DNA of 64,000 bases from Couchioplanes azureus (GTDB taxonomy: Bacteria; Actinomycetota; Actinomycetes; Mycobacteriales; Micromonosporaceae): positions 1,444,255 through 1,508,254 of the forward strand of contig NZ_BMQY01000001.1 of assembly GCF_014648355.1 (NCBI RefSeq), given 5' to 3'. Position 1 is the stretch's first letter; every line of letters starts with the position of its first letter. Position numbers and translations under genes: made by a program. The notes under the pieces were generated by a model that ran no database searches, had not been told where the DNA came from, and saw only the letters and a list, made by a program, of their open reading frames with translations. Of this stretch, positions 60,629 through 64,000 are shown one piece after another.

Positions 60629-60766
60629 TCAGAAGACGCGCTGCTGCGCGAAGATGGCGATCTCGTTACGCATGGACTGCGTCGGGGCCGCCCGCCACGC
60701 CCGGTCGATGGCACGGGCCTCGCGCTTGGCGAGCCGGCGGCTACGAATGCGGTCGAGGGTGCTCAT
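60629..60766 (-). CDS. small basic conserved-type protein (45 residues)
   Basis: A 45-residue, Arg/Ala-rich helical protein (STLDRIRSRRLAKREARAID, then RAWRAAPTQSMRNEIAIFAQ). It is likely one of the short actinobacterial proteins of unknown function. ATG 60766 is chosen over earlier frames because GGGGAGATGAAA precedes it. No membrane segment. Confidence 0.7.
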   Translation of the reverse strand: MSTLDRIRSRRLAKREARAIDRAWRAAPTQSMRNEIAIFAQQRVF

Positions 60767-60886
60767 GACGGTTTCATCTCCCCTGGCCTTGTGGGCCTCG
60801 TCGGTGGTCGCCTGTGGTCCGGCGCTGAATCCATTTAACCGCGCCGGACCGCAGGCTGCCAACGAATCATGGGGTGATCCCGCTTA

Positions 60887-60909
60887 CCCACCTAAGAATC
60901 TAAGGTGGG
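60887..60909 (-). terminator. hairpin after the E2 gene
   Basis: A 7-bp stem CCCACCT/AGGTGGG with a 9-nt loop, about 20 bases after the E2 stop. Confidence 0.45.
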
Positions 60910-60929
60910 GTGGTCGCCCTGCCGAATAA

Positions 60930-62429
60930 CTACGTCCAGGAGAGAAGCGCGCCCTCCGGGTCCTCCAGGAAGCTGCCGATGTCGCGCAGGAACTTGGAGC
61001 CGAGCTCGCCGTCCACGATTCGGTGGTCGAACGAGAGACCCAGCGTGGTGACCTGACGGATCTTGATCTTCCCCTTGTGCACCCACGGCATCGGGCGGAT
61101 CGCCCCGAAGCAGAGGATCGCCGACTCGCCGGGCGGCAGGATCGGCGTGCCCGTGTCGACGCCGAAGACCCCGACATTGGTGATGGAGAAGGTGCCACCG
61201 GACATGTCGGCAGGCGGCGTCTTGCCCGACTTGGCCACCTGCACCAGGCCGTTCAGCTCCTCGGCCAGTTCCCGCAGGGTGAGCCGGCCGGCGTCCTTGA
61301 CGTTCGGCACGATCAGCCCGCGGGGCGTCGCGGCGGCGATCCCGAGGTTGACGTAGTCCTTGACGACGATCTCGTTGGTCTGGCCCGACCAGGTCGAGTT
61401 GATCATCGGGTGACGCTTGATGGCCAGCAGCACGGCCTTGGCCACGAAGAGCAGCGGAGAGACCCGCACGTCGCGGAACTCGGGCCGGCTCTTGAGCCGC
61501 TCCAGCGACTTCATCGACCGGGTCACGTCGACGGTGAGGAACTCCGTGACGTGCGGTGCGGTGAACGCCGACGCCACCATGTTCTCGGCCGTGAGCTTCC
61601 GGACGCCCTTGATCGGGATCCGCTGTTCGCGCGAGGCGTCGAACACCGCCGGCGCCGCCGTCACCGTCGCCGCCGCACCGTTGACGGGCGCGGCAGCCGC
61701 GGAAGAAGCGGCCGCGGCGTGCACGTCATCGCGCGTGACCGACCCCAGCGGACCGGTTCCGACCAGCGAGAACAGGTCGACCCCGAGGTCCTTGGCGAGC
61801 TTGCGCACGGGCGGCTTGGCGAGCACAGGCCCACCGGCGCGCCCAGCGCCCATCGGAGCCGGAGCCACGGGAGCCGGAGCCACCGGAGCCGGAGCCACGG
61901 GAGCCGGAGCCACCGGAGCGGGCGCCACCGGAGCCGGTGTGACGGCAGCGGAAGCGGCCGTACCCGTGCGGGCCCGGCGCTTGGCGGTCACCGTGCGCGG
62001 GCCGTACCCGACCAGCACCGCCGTGCGACCGCCCGGAGCCGGACCACCGATGAGACCGGGCTCGACCGCGCCCTCCTCGGGCGCGACCTCCACCGCGGCC
62101 AGCGACTCGGCCGACGGCTCCGGCATGGTCGGCCCGGCGGCCGGGCCGGACCCGGACGCGTCCTCGGGCAGCGGGCCCGCGGAGGGATCGGTGTCGATCG
62201 CGACGATCGGCGCGCCGACCTCCACGGTCGTTCCCGCCTCGTGGAAGATGCGGGTCACGACCCCGCCCCACTTGGCCGGGATCTCGACCGCGGCCTTGGC
62301 CGTCTCGACCTCGACGATCGGCTGGTTCAGCTCGATCGTGTCGCCGACCTTGACCAGCCAGGCGAGGATCTCGCCCTCGGTCAGGCCCTCGCCGAGGTCG
62401 GGCAGGGTGAATTCCTTGATTCGCGACAT
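60930..62429 (-). CDS. 2-oxoacid dehydrogenase E2 (lipoamide acyltransferase)
   Basis: A 499-residue E2 of branched-chain/pyruvate dehydrogenase type. The lipoyl domain (1-80) has the lipoylated lysine in EVETAKAAVEIP. An Ala/Pro linker with a PVAPA repeat precedes the E1/E3-binding domain (about 205-240: AKPPVRKLAKDLGVDLFSLV) and the catalytic domain (about 275-499), with the active-site histidine in GLSFDHRIVDG. The E2 core joins an acyl group from E1 to CoA. ATG 62429 lies 5 bases after the E1-beta stop. Only one lipoyl domain. The substrate is more likely branched-chain keto acids than pyruvate; this is inference. Confidence 0.93.
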   Translation of the reverse strand: MSRIKEFTLPDLGEGLTEGEILAWLVKVGDTIELNQPIVEVETAKAAVEIPAKWGGVVTRIFHEAGTTVEVGAPIVAIDTDPSAGPLPEDASGSGPAAGPTMPEPSAESLAAVEVAPEEGAVEPGLIGGPAPGGRTAVLVGYGPRTVTAKRRARTGTAASAAVTPAPVAPAPVAPAPVAPAPVAPAPVAPAPMGAGRAGGPVLAKPPVRKLAKDLGVDLFSLVGTGPLGSVTRDDVHAAAASSAAAAPVNGAAATVTAAPAVFDASREQRIPIKGVRKLTAENMVASAFTAPHVTEFLTVDVTRSMKSLERLKSRPEFRDVRVSPLLFVAKAVLLAIKRHPMINSTWSGQTNEIVVKDYVNLGIAAATPRGLIVPNVKDAGRLTLRELAEELNGLVQVAKSGKTPPADMSGGTFSITNVGVFGVDTGTPILPPGESAILCFGAIRPMPWVHKGKIKIRQVTTLGLSFDHRIVDGELGSKFLRDIGSFLEDPEGALLSWT

Positions 62430-62434
62430 CGCCG

Positions 62435-63421
62435 TCACCAGCCGAAGGAACGGTCGACGGCGTCCAGGACGCGGTCCAGATCGGGGAGGTACTCCTCCTC
62501 GACGCGGGCCGCCGGGTACGGCGTGTCGTAGCCCGTCACGCGCAGGACCGGCGCCTCGAGGGAGTAGAAGCACTCCTCGGTGATCCGGGCGGCGATCTCC
62601 GCACCCAGGCCGACGTTGCCCGGCGCCTCGTGGACCACCACGGCACGGCCCGTCTTGCGGATCGACGCGTAGACCGGGTCGAGGTCCAGCGGGGAGAGCG
62701 TGCGCAGGTCGATGACCTCGAGGTTGCGGCCGTCCTCCGCGGCGGCCGTGGCGGCGTCGAGCGCCACCCGGACCATCGGGCCGTAGGCGATCAGCGTCGC
62801 GTCGGTGCCCTCGCGGGCCACCCGGGAGGCGTGCAGCGGGTACGCGCCGGCCAGGTCGATGTCGAGGTCGACCTCGCCCTTCTCCCAGTAGCGGCGCTTC
62901 GGCTCGAAGAACACGACCGGGTCGTCGGAGGCGATCGCCTGCTGGATCATCACGTACGCGTCCGCGGGGTTCGCGCAGGTGACGACCTTGAGGCCGGCGG
63001 TGTGCGCGAAGTACGCCTCGGGCGACTCGGAGTGGTGCTCGACCGCGCCGATGCCACCGCCGTACGGGATGCGGATGACGATCGGGATGCGCACCTTGCC
63101 CATCGAGCGGTAGTACATCTTCGCGACCTGGGCGACGATCTGGTTGTACGCCGGGAAGACGAAACCGTCGAACTGGATCTCGCACACCGGCCGGTAGCCG
63201 CGGATGGCGAGGCCGACCGCCGTGCCGACGATGCCGGCCTCGGCCAGCGGGCTGTCGATGACCCGGTCCTCGCCGAAGTCCTTCTGCAGGCCGTCGGTGA
63301 TCCGGAAGACGCCGCCCAGCTTGCCGACGTCCTCGCCCATGATGACGACCTTGGAGTCGTTCTCCAGAGCACGGCGCAAGCCGTGGTTGAGGGCCTTGCC
63401 CAGAGTGATCGTCTCGGCCAT
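62435..63421 (-). CDS. 2-oxoacid dehydrogenase E1 beta subunit
   Basis: A 328-residue transketolase-like E1 beta. TLGKALNHGLRRALENDSKV, VIMGEDVGKLGGVFRITDGL, DSPLAEAGIVGTAVGLAIRG and RIPYGGGIGAVEHHSESPEA are family-conserved; the last is the classic H-S region. ATG 63421 overlaps the E1-alpha stop by one base (TGATG), so the three genes form one operon in order alpha, beta, E2. Confidence 0.95.
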   Translation of the reverse strand: MAETITLGKALNHGLRRALENDSKVVIMGEDVGKLGGVFRITDGLQKDFGEDRVIDSPLAEAGIVGTAVGLAIRGYRPVCEIQFDGFVFPAYNQIVAQVAKMYYRSMGKVRIPIVIRIPYGGGIGAVEHHSESPEAYFAHTAGLKVVTCANPADAYVMIQQAIASDDPVVFFEPKRRYWEKGEVDLDIDLAGAYPLHASRVAREGTDATLIAYGPMVRVALDAATAAAEDGRNLEVIDLRTLSPLDLDPVYASIRKTGRAVVVHEAPGNVGLGAEIAARITEECFYSLEAPVLRVTGYDTPYPAARVEEEYLPDLDRVLDAVDRSFGW

Positions 63422-64000
63422 CAGTGGGCGCTCCCCTCGAACGACGCCTGGTACTCGGCGAACTGCTTGCGCTGCGCGTCGACCTCGGGCGAACCGTTCG
63501 GGTAGACGTGGTCGAACATGGTGACCGGCTGCGGGTCCGGCATGGCGAGCACCCGCTCGCGCAGGTCGAGGGCCAGCGTGCGGGCGGCCTCGTCGACCTC
63601 GCCGAAGAACGCGTCGTCGGCCAGCTGCTGCTTGGTCAGGAACGCCTTCATGCGGCTGATCGGGTCCTTCGCCTTCCAGGACTCGACCTCGCTGGCGATG
63701 CGGTAGCGGGTCGGGTCGTCGGAGCTGGTGTGCGCGCCCATCCGGTAGGTGTAGGCCTCGATCAGCGTCGGGCCCTGACCGTTGCGGGCGTTGTCCAGCG
63801 CCGCCCGGGTCACCGCGAAGGTGGCCAGCACGTCGTTGCCGTCGATCCGGATGCCGGGGAAGCCGAAGCCGTCGGCCCGCCGGTAGAGCGGGATGCGCGT
63901 CTGCCGTTCGAGCGGCTCCGAGATCGCGTACTGGTTGTTCTGGCAGAAGAAGACGATCGGCGCGTTGAACACGCCGGACCAGACGAACGACTCGTTGACC
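63421..64000 (-). CDS. 2-oxoacid dehydrogenase E1 alpha subunit, C-terminal part (5' end outside window)
   Basis: The frame is open to the window end (193 or so codons). Residues match E1 alpha: VVFFCQNNQ-like APIVFFCQNNQYAISEPLER, GFGFPGIRIDGNDVLATFAV, GPTLIEAYTYRMGAHTSSDD and PTRYRIASEVESW; the H-T-S-D-D phosphorylation-loop region is intact. The gene starts beyond base 64000, since its thiamine-diphosphate motif is not in the window. It is coupled to E1 beta. Confidence 0.94.
   Translation of the reverse strand, partial: VNESFVWSGVFNAPIVFFCQNNQYAISEPLERQTRIPLYRRADGFGFPGIRIDGNDVLATFAVTRAALDNARNGQGPTLIEAYTYRMGAHTSSDDPTRYRIASEVESWKAKDPISRMKAFLTKQQLADDAFFGEVDEAARTLALDLRERVLAMPDPQPVTMFDHVYPNGSPEVDAQRKQFAEYQASFEGSAH

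Overview
The window is a high-GC actinobacterial chromosome segment, most likely from a Micromonosporaceae member such as Actinoplanes. The reasons are the fhaA-fhaB-pstP-rodA-pbpA-pknA-pknB cell-division kinase locus with crgA nearby, a WhiJ/BldB-type (XRE-DUF5753 plus DUF397) pair, a class E sortase, a mycobacterial-type EtfD and FadE5, a bifunctional-type dCTP deaminase, and many genes that look leaderless. The genus is an inference; the sequence fixes only the phylum-level picture.

Layout. 1-8.6 kb: the end of an acyl-CoA dehydrogenase, an HTH/NB-ARC/TPR regulator, a divergent marR-yceI pair, a glutamate-cysteine-ligase-like enzyme and a membrane protein with a disordered tail. 8.7-15.2 kb: a PASTA membrane protein, an XRE-DUF397 pair with one or two small divergent genes, hypothetical genes, and an ATGA-coupled sugar epimerase / WecG-type glycosyltransferase pair. 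15.6-28.3 kb: tRNA-Leu(CAG), the FHA/phosphatase/RodA/PBP/Ser-Thr kinase operon on the plus strand, then a minus-strand group of DUF881 protein, sortase, small membrane protein and glutamine amidotransferase, with crgA divergent. 28.5-37.6 kb: EtfD-like membrane Fe-S oxidoreductase, two CNNM/CBS transport proteins, secreted proteins, a Tat-exported aldo/keto-reductase-fold protein and a polysaccharide deacetylase.

37.9-45.6 kb is the accessory part: a 939-bp cassette bounded by almost identical ~160-bp inverted repeats around a VOC-family gene, a truncated inositol-monophosphatase gene, a zinc alcohol/formaldehyde dehydrogenase, a hybrid histidine kinase whose end appears frameshifted, a lipoprotein / I36-like secreted protein pair, and an ISL3 transposase remnant beside tRNA-Gly(CCC). 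45.8-64 kb returns to housekeeping content: PNPOx-like protein, dcd, small membrane proteins, phosphoribosyltransferase, SpoIIE phosphatase, fadE5, sixA, hemolysin III, a thioredoxin-NHL protein, a 1216-residue repeat-rich membrane protein, and the E2, E1-beta and E1-alpha genes of a 2-oxoacid dehydrogenase, the last cut by the window end.

How parts may work together. The kinase locus links cell-wall synthesis (RodA, PBP) to reversible phosphorylation (PknA, PknB, PstP) and phosphopeptide reading (FhaA, FhaB); the separate PASTA protein at 8.7 kb could join it. EtfD and FadE5 act in consecutive electron-transfer steps of fatty-acid oxidation and, although 22 kb apart, carry the same 15-bp inverted-repeat element upstream, which suggests one regulator. 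Many promoters show a TANNNT-like hexamer exactly 7-13 nt before the start codon, which also helps choose starts.
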